DNA of 5,930 nucleotides from Bacillota bacterium (GTDB lineage: Bacteria > Bacillota > Clostridia > UBA1381), in assembly GCA_021203665.1 (NCBI GenBank), contig JAJQAT010000028.1:1-5930 (forward strand), in the 5' to 3' direction. Positions 5,792 through 5,930 of the stretch are shown here, in pieces. Made by a program: the position numbers and the translations under genes. How positions within the stretch are numbered: position 1 is the first letter of the stretch; the number at the start of each line of letters is the position of its first letter. Below the pieces are notes generated by a model. The model was not told the DNA's origin, searched no databases, and was given only the letters and a program-made list of their open reading frames with translations.

Positions 5792-5930
5792 CGCCGTGGC
5801 GCAAACCCCCTACGAGATATATTTGCGACGAGCGTGAGCCTCCCTTGTTAAAGGGAGGGGGACCGCGTAAGCGGTGGAGGGATTCGGGCGACCGCAAGGT
5901 GTACAGTGTAGTAACATAGTATACAGGTAT
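5791..5930. repeat. Non-coding tail with three adjacent inverted repeats, possible dispersed repeat element
   Basis: No reading frame of note lies after the asnB stop. GCGCC-GT-GGCGC (5791-5802) is a compact palindrome right at the stop codon. CGCAAA (5800-5805) can pair with TTTGCG (5822-5827). CCTCCCTT-GTTA-AAGGGAGG (5839-5858) is a perfect eight-base-pair hairpin, and ACCGC-GTAA-GCGGT (5862-5875) a perfect five-base-pair hairpin. None is followed by a T run, so they are not typical terminators. The purine-rich core (GGGAGGGGG, GGTGGAGGGATT) resembles short interspersed repeats that I recall from clostridial genomes; only a genome search could confirm this. Confidence 0.5.

Noticed and set aside
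5839..5875. Hairpins after asnB as an intrinsic terminator
   Set aside because: No T run follows either hairpin on either strand; G- and C-rich sequence follows instead.
5902..5910. TACA-G-TGTA as a third BlaI box
   Set aside because: The centre is one base, not two, so half-site spacing is wrong, and no promoter is seen beside it.

Overview
The window looks like a chromosomal stretch from an anaerobic, gut-type Firmicute (class Clostridia, Oscillospiraceae/Lachnospiraceae-like). The reasons are strong Shine-Dalgarno sequences of the GGAGG type, AT-rich intergenic regions with consensus sigma-A promoters, a BlaI/M56 signalling operon of clostridial style, and a secreted CAP protein with a copper-amine-oxidase-like N-terminal domain. 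This assignment is inference from gene types; no rRNA or other taxonomic marker is present.

Layout. Positions 1-387 (minus) hold the 5' part of a secreted protein gene that runs off the left edge. It is divergent from a small Cro/CI-type repressor gene (610-885, plus), and the two promoters overlap in 529-573. The repressor gene converges on a CAP-domain secreted protein gene (936-1847, minus), with a bidirectional terminator between them. To the right lie three co-directional minus-strand genes: a BlaI-type repressor (3429-3797), an M56 zinc metalloprotease of the BlaR1 type (2654-3424), and a membrane-anchored repeat protein (1935-2618). The last looks like the missing C-terminal part (fourth membrane helix plus extracellular sensor) of the M56 receptor. 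Divergent from blaI is a complete asparagine synthase gene (3941-5791, plus), closest to the AsnO/YisO-like subgroup as far as can be judged by eye. The right end (5792-5930) is non-coding and holds three consecutive hairpin-forming inverted repeats that look like a dispersed repeat element.

How the parts fit. The blaI promoter carries two BlaI-type boxes (CTACA-N2-TRTAG), one inside the promoter and one just downstream of it. Its -35 hexamer overlaps, on the opposite strand, the -35 of a plausible asnB promoter. So the repressor may control both its own operon and asnB. The M56 protease would cleave the repressor when the extracellular repeat protein senses an unknown signal; this sensor lacks any visible penicillin-binding domain, so a beta-lactam is not the obvious ligand. 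The CAP gene follows the operon but has its own strong promoter (1886-1914). The most unusual point is the receptor split into two genes at the cytoplasmic linker between the protease domain and membrane helix 4.
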